NCBI RefSeq assembly: GCF_024346875.1
Contig: NZ_AP024871.1
Span: 682,001 to 746,000, forward strand
Length of the DNA: 64,000 nt
Direction: 5' to 3'
Source of the DNA: Vibrio gallicus
GTDB taxonomy: Bacteria > Pseudomonadota > Gammaproteobacteria > Enterobacterales > Vibrionaceae
Shown here: in pieces, positions 1 to 8,070 of the stretch
Layout of the letters: each line of letters opens with the position of its first letter
Position numbering within the stretch: the first letter of the stretch is position 1
Notes under the pieces: generated by a model
What the model saw: the letters and a program-made list of their open reading frames with translations, nothing else
What the model was told of the DNA's origin: nothing
Databases searched by the model: none
Made by a program: the position numbers and the translations under genes

Positions 1-21
1 CAAATAGAGGTAAGAAGTTTT

Positions 22-159
22 ATGACCAATCAATTAAGGCGTAGTGATTACTATGCTAAGTATCTAATATCTATGTCAGCCCTTGCGCGTGTCGGCTTTT
101 CAAGCTTGATACTACTTGTTTTATGGCTTGGCATCCGTTGGGCGGTCTCTCTGCCATGA
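22..159 (+). CDS. Small single-pass membrane protein (or 3' end of a longer upstream gene)
   Basis: This frame encodes 45 residues from an ATG preceded by GAGG 11 bases upstream. Its stop codon overlaps the start of the metal ABC ATPase in an ATGA arrangement, which suggests translational coupling. The N-terminal half is polar and basic. Residues of about 22-42 form one hydrophobic helix. The frame is also open back to base 1, so the gene could begin outside the window and this could be its C-terminal membrane anchor. I do not recognise a family. Its position suggests it belongs to the metal uptake operon. Confidence 0.5.
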   Translation: MTNQLRRSDYYAKYLISMSALARVGFSSLILLVLWLGIRWAVSLP

Positions 160-821
160 TATCAGTTACTAATTTAGTTGTTGGCTACCAAAATAACCCT
201 ATCCCTTACACGATATCTGGTGATATTAAGAAAGGGGATCTGACCGCTATTATTGGCCCCAATGGGGTTGGAAAAACCACATTGCTAAAGACATTGTGTA
301 GCCTTATTCCGTCGATATCGGGTGAGATCGATTGGAAGAACGAATGCCAAAGAGATATTGCTTGGTTGCCCCAACATTCTAATATTGATAGGGACTTTCC
401 TATCAACGTATTCGAAGTTGTTTCTATGGGATGTTGGCCGCGTAAGAGCATTATGGGAAGGTTATCTAAAAAAGATATAGCACGAGTCTATTTCGCTTTA
501 GAGCAGACGGGAATTACAGACCTAGCAAAGAAAAGCATTAGTCTTTTATCTGGCGGTCAGTTTCAACGCATGCTGTTTGCGCGAATGTTGGTGCAAGATG
601 CCTCGATAATGCTGATGGATGAACCATTTACAGGTATTGACCAAGAAACTCAGAAAATATTACTGCAACTTATTGTTGAACTCCATCAACAAGGAAAAAC
701 TATCGCCGCAGTACTGCATGATAAAGACTTGGTAGATCATTATTTTTCAAACATTATTCAATTTGAAACTAATAAGGTTAGTTTTTATAAGAATAAAAAT
801 TTAGGCAAGGTTATCGGGTAA
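156..821 (+). CDS. Metal ABC transporter ATP-binding protein (ZnuC/TroB-like)
   Basis: This is the ATPase of a zinc/manganese-type ABC importer that powers the permease encoded just downstream. The 221-residue protein has a Walker A GPNGVGKT at residues 34-41, an LSGGQ signature followed by QRMLFARML, a Walker B ending MLMDEP, and a switch His in VLHDKD. An in-frame start at 123 exists, but the ATG at 156 overlaps the stop of the preceding small gene and begins right at the conserved N-terminal strand, so 156 is preferred. The permease starts 2 bases after its stop. Metal specificity (Zn, Mn or other) cannot be decided from the ATPase. Confidence 0.9.
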   Translation: MISVTNLVVGYQNNPIPYTISGDIKKGDLTAIIGPNGVGKTTLLKTLCSLIPSISGEIDWKNECQRDIAWLPQHSNIDRDFPINVFEVVSMGCWPRKSIMGRLSKKDIARVYFALEQTGITDLAKKSISLLSGGQFQRMLFARMLVQDASIMLMDEPFTGIDQETQKILLQLIVELHQQGKTIAAVLHDKDLVDHYFSNIIQFETNKVSFYKNKNLGKVIG

Positions 822-823
822 TA

Positions 824-1666
824 ATGTCTATTCATATATTTGATGCATATCTCCAATTTGGCTTTATGCGACGCTCGTTATTAGCTTGCATAATACTATC
901 ATTTAGCTTGCCACCTTTAGGTATTTTCCTACTGTTAAGACGCATGAGTTTGGTTGGTGATGCGTTGTCGCATGCTGTATTACCAGGCGTTGCAATAGGG
1001 TACTTAGTTTCTGGTATGTCCTTGCTTTCTATGGGATTAGGTGGTTTTTTTGCAGGGCTGTTTATTGCCTTAGCCTCTAGTTGGATCAGTAGCAGGGCTA
1101 AGCTAAATGAGGATTCAACCTTTGCAGGTCTATATCTTGGTTCTCTAGCGTTAGGGGTTGTTTTAGTCTCTTTGCGTAAGAACAGCATTGACCTTATCCA
1201 CTTATTATTTGGTTCGTTATTAGCCGTCGACAATAGCGCACTCATATTTATTGGTGTAGTGGTGACTATTACACTTTTAATACTCGCTGTTTTTTACCGC
1301 GCAATTGTATATGAGTCATTTAACGCCAGTTTTTTCTCTATTTACTCTAGTCGCTATTCAATGTGGATACATGCATTGTTTATGGGGTTAGTGGTATTAA
1401 ACCTTATTGCCGGATTTCAAGTGCTAGGCACCTTGATGTCGGTTGGTTTGATGATGTTGCCCGCAATATCATCTCGATGCTGGACGGATAGATTACCTAG
1501 CATGATTGGGATATCGATTACATTCGGGGTTATTAGCTCATTGCTTGGCTTGGCCTGGTCGTGGTATCAGTCAATTCCAGCAGGGCCCGCAATAATATTA
1601 GTTGCAACACTTATTTTTCTACTGTCTATTTTCTTTGGAAGTAAAAAGGGAATATTTAGACAATAA
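824..1666 (+). CDS. Metal ABC transporter permease (ZnuB/TroC family)
   Basis: This is the inner-membrane permease of the same importer, 280 residues. Several hydrophobic helices cover most of the chain. The family segment with GDALSHAVLPG lies at about residues 45-55, where the ABC-3 permease family carries its conserved G-D-A-x-S-H-A motif. The C-terminal half holds the conserved LGTLMSVGLMMLPA stretch. It follows the ATPase by 2 bases and precedes the binding protein by 19 bases, so the three form one transcription unit. Length and motif content are typical, and nothing is missing. Confidence 0.9.
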   Translation: MSIHIFDAYLQFGFMRRSLLACIILSFSLPPLGIFLLLRRMSLVGDALSHAVLPGVAIGYLVSGMSLLSMGLGGFFAGLFIALASSWISSRAKLNEDSTFAGLYLGSLALGVVLVSLRKNSIDLIHLLFGSLLAVDNSALIFIGVVVTITLLILAVFYRAIVYESFNASFFSIYSSRYSMWIHALFMGLVVLNLIAGFQVLGTLMSVGLMMLPAISSRCWTDRLPSMIGISITFGVISSLLGLAWSWYQSIPAGPAIILVATLIFLLSIFFGSKKGIFRQ

Positions 1667-1685
1667 CTTTATTTAGGATGACATT

Positions 1686-2561
1686 ATGAAAGCCCTTAAA
1701 TTAGCCGGTGTGACGTTTGCGTTAGTATCAAGTAGTGCCGCTATGGCTGGCACTGTAAATGCTGTAGCTAGCTTCTCTATTTTAGGCGATATTGTGCAGC
1801 AAGTTGGTGGTGAGCACGTTCAAGTAACGACACTCATTGCCCCAGGAAGTGATGCGCACGCTTTTTCTCCTACGCCGCAAGACAGCGTTACCCTTAATAA
1901 AGCAGATGTAGTATTTGTGAGCGGGTTAGGGCTTGAAGGTTGGCAGGATCGTTTAGTAAAAGCATCGGGTTATAAGGGTGAGGTTATTACTGCATCGACT
2001 GGTATTCAAAGCCGTAGCATGATTGACGATGGTGAAAAGATGGTTGACCCGCATGCATGGAATAGCATGGCAAACGGCGTGACTTACGCAACCAATGTTA
2101 TGAACGCATTGATTGAAGCTGACCCAGAAGATGCGAGCTATTTTAAACAAAATGGTGAGCAGTACATCAAGCAGCTACAACAACTAGATGCTTGGGCTAA
2201 GCAAACCTTTAATGCCATTCCTAAGCAAAAACGTAAGGTTCTAACTAGCCATGATGCATTTGGTTACTTTGGCGCTGAGTACGGTGTTGAATTCCTAGCA
2301 CCAGTAGGTTACTCAACAGAGTCTGAAGCGAGCACACAAGATGTTGCGCAGCTGATTAATCAGATTAAAGCAGAGAAAGTAGATACTTACTTTATGGAAG
2401 ATCAGACTGATTCAAGACTGGTTAAACAGATTGCAGACGCGGCGGGTGCTAAAGACGGTGGTAAACTTTACCCAGAAGCATTGTCAGTATCTAGCGAAGC
2501 AGATACATATGTTAAAGCATTCCAACATAATGTGAATGCAATAGCGAACAGCATGAAGTAA
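1686..2561 (+). CDS. Periplasmic metal-binding protein of ABC transporter (ZnuA/TroA family)
   Basis: This is the solute-binding protein of the importer, 291 residues with a Sec signal peptide ending at about residue 21 (AMA/G). The cluster-A9 metal ligands are visible: His58 in PGSDAHAF, the His in DPHAWNS, the His in TSHDAFGYFG, and an acidic ligand region in YFMEDQTDS. The His/Asp-rich loop found in many ZnuA proteins is absent, so it resembles the shorter TroA-like members. It is preceded by AGGATG-like Shine-Dalgarno bases. A DUF1007 gene and a NicO-type transporter follow with short gaps, which points to zinc- or nickel-related transport. Confidence 0.88.
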   Translation: MKALKLAGVTFALVSSSAAMAGTVNAVASFSILGDIVQQVGGEHVQVTTLIAPGSDAHAFSPTPQDSVTLNKADVVFVSGLGLEGWQDRLVKASGYKGEVITASTGIQSRSMIDDGEKMVDPHAWNSMANGVTYATNVMNALIEADPEDASYFKQNGEQYIKQLQQLDAWAKQTFNAIPKQKRKVLTSHDAFGYFGAEYGVEFLAPVGYSTESEASTQDVAQLINQIKAEKVDTYFMEDQTDSRLVKQIADAAGAKDGGKLYPEALSVSSEADTYVKAFQHNVNAIANSMK

Positions 2562-2569
2562 GTAGCCAT

Positions 2570-3220
2570 ATGAGAAATCCTATCAAACAAAAATTTCGAT
2601 TCTATCTCCTATCTCTGATAGCTGTAGTTTTTTCTAGCTCAGTATGGGCCCATCCACATTCTTGGATAGACATAAAAACTCAGGTTATTGGCAAGGACAA
2701 AACTGTCGATGGTTTTAAGATGGAGTGGACGTTTGATAGGATGACTACTGCCTATTTGCTCGATGGTGAGGATATGTCAGCGCAGCATCGTAAGCAGACG
2801 CTGCAATCTATATCTAAGTCAGTAATAGATAATATGGTACCTTCACATTACTTTACTAATTTGGATGCGGATAAACACTCATTTGATTATCAAAAAGTAA
2901 CGCATTCGGTATTAAAGGTTGAGAAAGGAAAAGCAATATTAAGCTTTACTCTACTGCTTAAAAAACCTTATCTGTTTGATGGAAAAGATCTATATTTAAG
3001 GATCTTTGATCCGACATATTATGTCGATATGTCGTGGAAATCATTGTCTGATTTTCAGTTCTCTAAAACGATGGCAGCTGAATGTACATCATCGTTAATA
3101 AAACCACACCCAACACCAGCTCAAGTTAACCGAGCAATGACCATTCCTATGGATGCGAACCCTGATTATCAATTAGGCAAAGTATTCACTCAAGCCATTA
3201 AATTTAGTTGTGGGTCTTAA
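2570..3220 (+). CDS. DUF1007 family periplasmic protein
   Basis: This 216-residue protein has an N-terminal signal peptide (hydrophobic residues 10-27, ending SSVWA) followed by HPHSWIDIK. A His-x-His at the mature N-terminus is the hallmark of the DUF1007 family and could bind metal. It starts 8 bases after the binding-protein gene, and its end nearly abuts the NicO-type transporter. DUF1007 proteins are commonly encoded next to NicO/RcnA-type nickel-cobalt transporters and zinc ABC systems. Their biochemical role is not established. A periplasmic metal-handling partner is an inference from the context and the exposed N-terminal histidines. Confidence 0.85.
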   Translation: MRNPIKQKFRFYLLSLIAVVFSSSVWAHPHSWIDIKTQVIGKDKTVDGFKMEWTFDRMTTAYLLDGEDMSAQHRKQTLQSISKSVIDNMVPSHYFTNLDADKHSFDYQKVTHSVLKVEKGKAILSFTLLLKKPYLFDGKDLYLRIFDPTYYVDMSWKSLSDFQFSKTMAAECTSSLIKPHPTPAQVNRAMTIPMDANPDYQLGKVFTQAIKFSCGS

Positions 3221-3225
3221 CTTTA

Positions 3226-4173
3226 ATGAAAATTAATAAAATAACGCCGCTAGAGGTTGTTGAGCAACCTAAAAGTTTGGCCAAACCTATGCTTTGCATC
3301 GGTATCTCTTTATCGTTAGTTGTCGCTGTTTTATGGTACCTATGGCCAACTATTTTAATTAATAGTATTCACTTTCAAAAAGAGTCCCTTGATTACTTAA
3401 CTGAACAGTTCTACAACGGAGATAGTCATGCGACTTTGATTATCTTGGGTGTTTGCTTTCTATATGGAATATTGCACGCTTTAGGTCCCGGCCATGGAAA
3501 GGTAGTAGTAAGTACGTATCTTGCAACAAATAATACCCAGTTTAAATCAGGTATATTTATTACGATCTGCTCGGCACTTGTGCAAGCAGTCGTTGCAGTA
3601 ACCCTAGTGTCTGCATTTGTGTTTATATTTCATCAAACCATGCGTGAGTTAAATGCAACGGTATCAGATTTTGCAGTATATAGTGGCGTAGTCGTCGTTG
3701 TGCTAGGGGCTCAGTTAATATACAGCGCAGTTAAGCGACTCTACGTATCTGCTAAGTCTACACATACCCATGGACCTGACTGTGGTTGTGGCCACAAACA
3801 CTCGGCAGACGCCACAGAGCTTAATAATATATCTAAGCCTAAAGAATATATTATGATTATTTTGAGTATTGGCTTAAGACCGTGCTCCGGTGCGATATTA
3901 GTACTGTTCTTTGCCCATTTAACCAATTTATATTGGGTTGGGGTGATTGGCACTTTTCTAATGTCCATTGGGACAGCAATTACCACGTCAACTATTGCTT
4001 TTTTGACCGTGTCAGGACGTAAGATAATTCAATATTATACCAAAGCATCAACCACAGGAATGAGCGCCGTAATGCCAGCATTAGCCCGCAGCTTAGCGGG
4101 TCTGCTCTTGATTACAATTGGTGTATTATTGATTGTGGTTCCAAGCTACGGTGTATCACCTATTTTCTCTTAA
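3226..4173 (+). CDS. NicO/RcnA-type nickel-cobalt transporter
   Basis: This is an inner-membrane protein of 315 residues with about six or more hydrophobic helices. The motif HALGPGHGKVVVSTYL lies near residues 85-100, and a second family motif, GLRPCSGAILVL, lies in the C-terminal half. Both are diagnostic of the NicO family. Between them is a short His/Cys-rich loop (THTHGPDCGCGHKHS) that probably binds metal. The ATG at 3226 is used because the alternative TTG at 3208 would overlap the preceding gene and has no better ribosome site. It is the last gene of the metal operon and is followed by a strong hairpin terminator. RcnA members export Ni/Co. The direction of transport here is unknown. 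Confidence 0.85.
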   Translation: MKINKITPLEVVEQPKSLAKPMLCIGISLSLVVAVLWYLWPTILINSIHFQKESLDYLTEQFYNGDSHATLIILGVCFLYGILHALGPGHGKVVVSTYLATNNTQFKSGIFITICSALVQAVVAVTLVSAFVFIFHQTMRELNATVSDFAVYSGVVVVVLGAQLIYSAVKRLYVSAKSTHTHGPDCGCGHKHSADATELNNISKPKEYIMIILSIGLRPCSGAILVLFFAHLTNLYWVGVIGTFLMSIGTAITTSTIAFLTVSGRKIIQYYTKASTTGMSAVMPALARSLAGLLLITIGVLLIVVPSYGVSPIFS

Positions 4174-4193
4174 AAGTTAATTAGAATAAAAAA

Positions 4194-4226
4194 ACAAAGC
4201 CACCTTTAAGGTGGCTTTGTTTTTTA
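4194..4226. terminator. Bidirectional rho-independent terminator
   Basis: A perfect 11-bp inverted repeat (ACAAAGCCACC at 4194-4204 and its complement at 4210-4220) has a 5-base loop. A T-tract follows on the plus side and an A-tract precedes it. It separates the convergent metal operon and the zrgA-like gene and can serve both. Confidence 0.9.
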
Positions 4227-4811
4227 TCAGTTTATATGAATTTTGGTTTGGTTTTTACTCAGTTCATCAGCGCCTTGTTTTAAGTCCGTAATATGATTGG
4301 CTGTAATGAATTTGGTAGCTGGGAAGTGTTGAAACCAATAGGTGCTTATGGTGTTTAATTGTTCTGGATTATCACAATTAAATAGATATTCAATCTCAAA
4401 GTTAGCATGGGTACTATGATCGACAAAGGGGTTATGTATTTTACCGTTCTCTTTCTTAGATAAAATATCGTTTGGTGATGATTTTATTATATTGGTATTA
4501 TTGCTTGCTATTGAGCATTGAGCTTGGGATGGAATATCAATAATAGAGCTGTAATCTTTAAATAGCTCCATAGCTCTTTGTATAGCTTGCTTTTCTTGAG
4601 TGGTTTTCGGGTCATGTTCAAAACCGACAATATCCATTCCCGGAGAAAATATATCAATGATTAACTGGTTATGGTCTTGGGCAATATTATATGTCACATA
4701 GCCGTGCACATGAGCGCCATGCTGCCTAAAGCCTGCACCTAGAGCTGATGTTGATAAGCATAAAGAGAGTAATGAAAATACAAATGTTTTTTGATGGATA
4801 GGTTTTCTCAT
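4227..4811 (-). CDS. zrgA: ZrgA-like (DUF2796) periplasmic zinc-uptake protein
   Basis: This 194-residue protein has a signal peptide (hydrophobic residues 10-25, cleavage near ALG/A). An early H-x-H region (RQHGAHVHGYVTYNI) is the DUF2796 signature. It matches the ZrgA family known from the zinc-regulated zrgABCDE uptake locus of Vibrio cholerae. Two cysteines in the C-terminal half (QCS and FNCDN) could form a disulfide. It converges on the metal ABC/NicO operon, which supports a zinc role. In V. cholerae the gene lies with other zrg genes, whereas here it stands alone beside a TroA-type system. I found no convincing Zur box in its 107-base upstream gap. Confidence 0.75.
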   Translation of the reverse strand: MRKPIHQKTFVFSLLSLCLSTSALGAGFRQHGAHVHGYVTYNIAQDHNQLIIDIFSPGMDIVGFEHDPKTTQEKQAIQRAMELFKDYSSIIDIPSQAQCSIASNNTNIIKSSPNDILSKKENGKIHNPFVDHSTHANFEIEYLFNCDNPEQLNTISTYWFQHFPATKFITANHITDLKQGADELSKNQTKIHIN

Positions 4812-4918
4812 TACATAACGACACAGATAGTAAGCTAATGTGTAATATAGAATATTTAATTTAGATTTAGTAGTTGTAATAAGCTATGTTTGATGAATCT
4901 ATATTTCCATTATTTATT

Positions 4919-7900
4919 TTAATGAAAATCTCTAGACTGACTAGAGAGTGTTGTAAACGCCTCACTAAGGTCAATTAATTTACCTGCAATAATATGTATT
5001 ACATCTCCCTCCTTTTCTATAATTCCTTTTACTTTCAATACCTTTGATGTGAGATAGGCTTGTTTTTGCATTCGGGCAGTAGCTTGCCATACCACCACAT
5101 TAATATTGCCAGTATCGTCTTCAAGGGTGAAGAAAGTGACCCCTGCAGCAGTTGCAGGGGACTGTCTACCTGTTACTAACCCAACAACGGTTACCATACT
5201 ATGCTGGCTTAAGGTCTGTAGTTGATTCTGGCGTGTAAAGCGGCCTAATTTATTTTGGCTATCAAGCAAGGTAATGGGATGTTGCGATAGCGATACCCCT
5301 GTAGAGGTGTAATCTTCAATTAGTTCATCATATGCATTGACGGTAAAGGGATAGTTCTGTGATCCTTCCGCATCAGGGCTGTGTATAACGTCCTTAAATA
5401 ATGGCAGTTCAGTAGCTGAGTCCATTAACTGCCAACGGGTTACATAGCGATTGCCACTTAACGAATGTAGCGCGTTTGCAGATGCCAGTAGTTGTAGTTG
5501 CTGCTTGCTGATACCAAGGGTTTTAAGTTGCTGTATGTGCCGAAACCCTTGCGGTGGCCTTGAGCTTAGTAGTTGCTGACGAGTTAATGTCGATAAGCCT
5601 CGAATCATTGTTAAACCAAGTTGAATGTGGTGCTGACCTTGCACCTTGATGATGCAGTGCTCATCTTGAGAGGCATTGATACAGATAGGGTGCACTATAA
5701 CTTGGTGCCTTTTAGCATCCTGAATAAGTTGCGAGGCCGAGTAAAACCCCATAGGTAAGCTATTTAACAGTGCGGTATAAAATTCCGCAGGGTAATAATA
5801 CTTCAGCCATGCTGAGCAATAGGCGAGTACTGCAAATGAGGCCGAGTGGCTTTCAGGGAAGCCATATTCACCAAAGCCACAGATTTGTTGGAAGATACGT
5901 TCGGCAAATTCCAGAGAATAGCCTCGCTCTAGCATTCCAGATACAAGCTTATCCCTAAAACGAATTAAGTCGCCATTTTTTTTCCATGCAGCCATCGCAC
6001 GGCGCAGTTGGTCGGCTTCTCCACCGCTGAACCCTGCCGCGACCATGGCTAATTTTATAACCTGCTCTTGAAAGATAGGCACCCCTAGAGTGCGGCTCAA
6101 AACATCCTTAACCTCTGCGGAAGGATAGGTGATATTTTCAATGCCATCGCGTCTTTTTAGGTAGGGATGAACCATATCGCCTTGTATTGGGCCAGGCCTA
6201 ACTATCGCTATCTGAATCACTAAATCGTAATAGCAGCGAGGTTTTAATCTTGGTAGCATGCTCATCTGTGCTCGAGACTCGATCTGGAATACCCCCACCG
6301 TGTCTGCTTTTTGTAGCATGCCATATACCTTTGGATCATCTTGCATGCGCGTAATGTCAGCGATACTAAGATGGCGCTGATGGTGCTGAGCTATAAGCTG
6401 AAAGCAGCGTCGAATAGCGCTGAGCATTCCAAGAGCCAATACATCAACCTTTAGTAAGCCTAGGCTTTCTAAGTCGTCTTTATCCCATTGAATAATAGTA
6501 CGTTCAGGCATAGAGGCATTCTCTACTGGTACTAATTCATATAACGGGCCGGCAGAGATAACAAATCCCCCCACATGTTGTGACAGGTGACGAGGAAAGC
6601 CGATGATTTCATTGACTAGTGCAATAAAGTGTTTGCCCTTGAGTGAGTCCGGCTTAAGGCCTAGCTCCATAATCTGAGCTTGCCAATTCAGCCCCTTGTC
6701 TCTGCGATTAATATTCTTGATAAAAAAATCGAGCTGCGTTTCATCGATAGCGAGTGCCTTTCCGACTTCTCGAATTGCGCTTTTAAGGCGATAACGGATC
6801 ACGGTAGCGGCCAGAGCTGCTCGCTCACGACCATATTTGTGATAGATGTACTGAATAACCTCTTCGCGTCTATGGTGCTCAAAATCCACATCAATATCTG
6901 GCGGTTCATTGCGCTCTTTACTGATAAAGCGTTCAAATAGAACCGAGATCTGCCTAGGGTCGACAGAGGTTATTTCTAAGCAGTAACATACGACTGAATT
7001 AGCCGCAGATCCTCGGCCTTGATAAAGAATGCCTTTATCTTTGGCAAACATCACTACATCATGAATGGTCAAAAAGAAGTGTGCGTAATTGAGCTGTTCA
7101 ATTAATGTCAGTTCCTTCTCTATGATTTGTTGTACTGCTTGTGGAACACCATTAGGAAACCGAGTTTGCTTTCCTTGTTCAACAAGCTGTCTTAGGTATT
7201 GGTTTGGGGTGAGAGGCTGCGGCACTATTTCTGCTGGATACTGGTATCCAAGGCTGGCTAGGTCAAAGTGACAACGCTCAGCGATATAATGACTCTCAAC
7301 GAGCCATTGTGATGGATATAGCTTGTTGAGCTTATCTTTACTACGTAATGATCGCTCTGCATTGGTAAGTAGGTGCTCACGTACATCTTCAACTCTTGTA
7401 CCTTGCTTTATCGCCGTTAAGGTGTGTTGCAGGGCTAAACGAGTAGCATTGTGCATTAATACACCACCACAAGCGACGATAGGAATTTGATAAGTATCCG
7501 CTAAGGATTCACAGTGGCGAATATAATGTTTATCGGTGCCAGTTAGGTGTCTTTGCGCTCCTATCCAAACTCGATTAGCATGATGTTTAGCTAACCAGAT
7601 GAGCCATTTTTTATCGCAGTCGTGATGCTGCGGTATATAGATCACCAAGCAGTGTTGGATAGATAATAAATCCCATTGTGAAAGATGATATTGACCCTTT
7701 TCACTGCGGCGGCGGGCGTTACTAATAATACGCGCCAGCTCGGTATAGGCGGCAGAGTTTGGGCACAGTAAAATAAACTGACACTCTTGATCTAGCCAAA
7801 ACATACTACCGACTAGCTGCTTGATATTTAATTGGTTGTTTTTGATGGCGGTGTGAGCACGCACTACGCCTGCTAATGAGCACTCATCGGTGATGGCGAT

Positions 7901-8020
7901 TGCAGAATAGCCTAAGAAATCCGCCTGCATAACTAATTCTTCAGGGTGAGAGGCTCCGGTGAGAAACGAAAAATTGCTCTGACAGAACAGTTCCGCATAT
8001 TTTAAAGATGATGCATGCAT
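4919..8020 (-). CDS. dnaE2: Error-prone DNA polymerase DnaE2 (ImuC)
   Basis: This is the C-family polymerase of the imuABC mutasome, 1033 residues, a normal length for the family. The N-terminal PHP domain starts with YAELFCQSNFSFLTGASHPE. The palm carries PDIDVDFEHHRREEVIQYI, with the catalytic aspartates. A helix-hairpin-helix region and a C-terminal OB-fold (about residues 920-1010, VTVVGLVTGRQSPAT onward) follow. It lies last in an operon with imuB (50-base gap) and imuA, under a LexA box. Known role: polymerisation across lesions during the SOS response together with ImuA and ImuB. It is distinct from the replicative DnaE because it is shorter and linked to imuAB. Confidence 0.95.
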   Translation of the reverse strand: MHASSLKYAELFCQSNFSFLTGASHPEELVMQADFLGYSAIAITDECSLAGVVRAHTAIKNNQLNIKQLVGSMFWLDQECQFILLCPNSAAYTELARIISNARRRSEKGQYHLSQWDLLSIQHCLVIYIPQHHDCDKKWLIWLAKHHANRVWIGAQRHLTGTDKHYIRHCESLADTYQIPIVACGGVLMHNATRLALQHTLTAIKQGTRVEDVREHLLTNAERSLRSKDKLNKLYPSQWLVESHYIAERCHFDLASLGYQYPAEIVPQPLTPNQYLRQLVEQGKQTRFPNGVPQAVQQIIEKELTLIEQLNYAHFFLTIHDVVMFAKDKGILYQGRGSAANSVVCYCLEITSVDPRQISVLFERFISKERNEPPDIDVDFEHHRREEVIQYIYHKYGRERAALAATVIRYRLKSAIREVGKALAIDETQLDFFIKNINRRDKGLNWQAQIMELGLKPDSLKGKHFIALVNEIIGFPRHLSQHVGGFVISAGPLYELVPVENASMPERTIIQWDKDDLESLGLLKVDVLALGMLSAIRRCFQLIAQHHQRHLSIADITRMQDDPKVYGMLQKADTVGVFQIESRAQMSMLPRLKPRCYYDLVIQIAIVRPGPIQGDMVHPYLKRRDGIENITYPSAEVKDVLSRTLGVPIFQEQVIKLAMVAAGFSGGEADQLRRAMAAWKKNGDLIRFRDKLVSGMLERGYSLEFAERIFQQICGFGEYGFPESHSASFAVLAYCSAWLKYYYPAEFYTALLNSLPMGFYSASQLIQDAKRHQVIVHPICINASQDEHCIIKVQGQHHIQLGLTMIRGLSTLTRQQLLSSRPPQGFRHIQQLKTLGISKQQLQLLASANALHSLSGNRYVTRWQLMDSATELPLFKDVIHSPDAEGSQNYPFTVNAYDELIEDYTSTGVSLSQHPITLLDSQNKLGRFTRQNQLQTLSQHSMVTVVGLVTGRQSPATAAGVTFFTLEDDTGNINVVVWQATARMQKQAYLTSKVLKVKGIIEKEGDVIHIIAGKLIDLSEAFTTLSSQSRDFH

Positions 8021-8070
8021 AATTCGGATATCTGAATGTTAGTTGGGGCTATTTGCTAAGGCGACTAACC

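Noticed and set aside
4812..4918. Search for a Zur box before the zrgA-like gene
   Set aside because: The region is A/T-rich but no inverted repeat resembling GTTATA-N-TATAAC was found.
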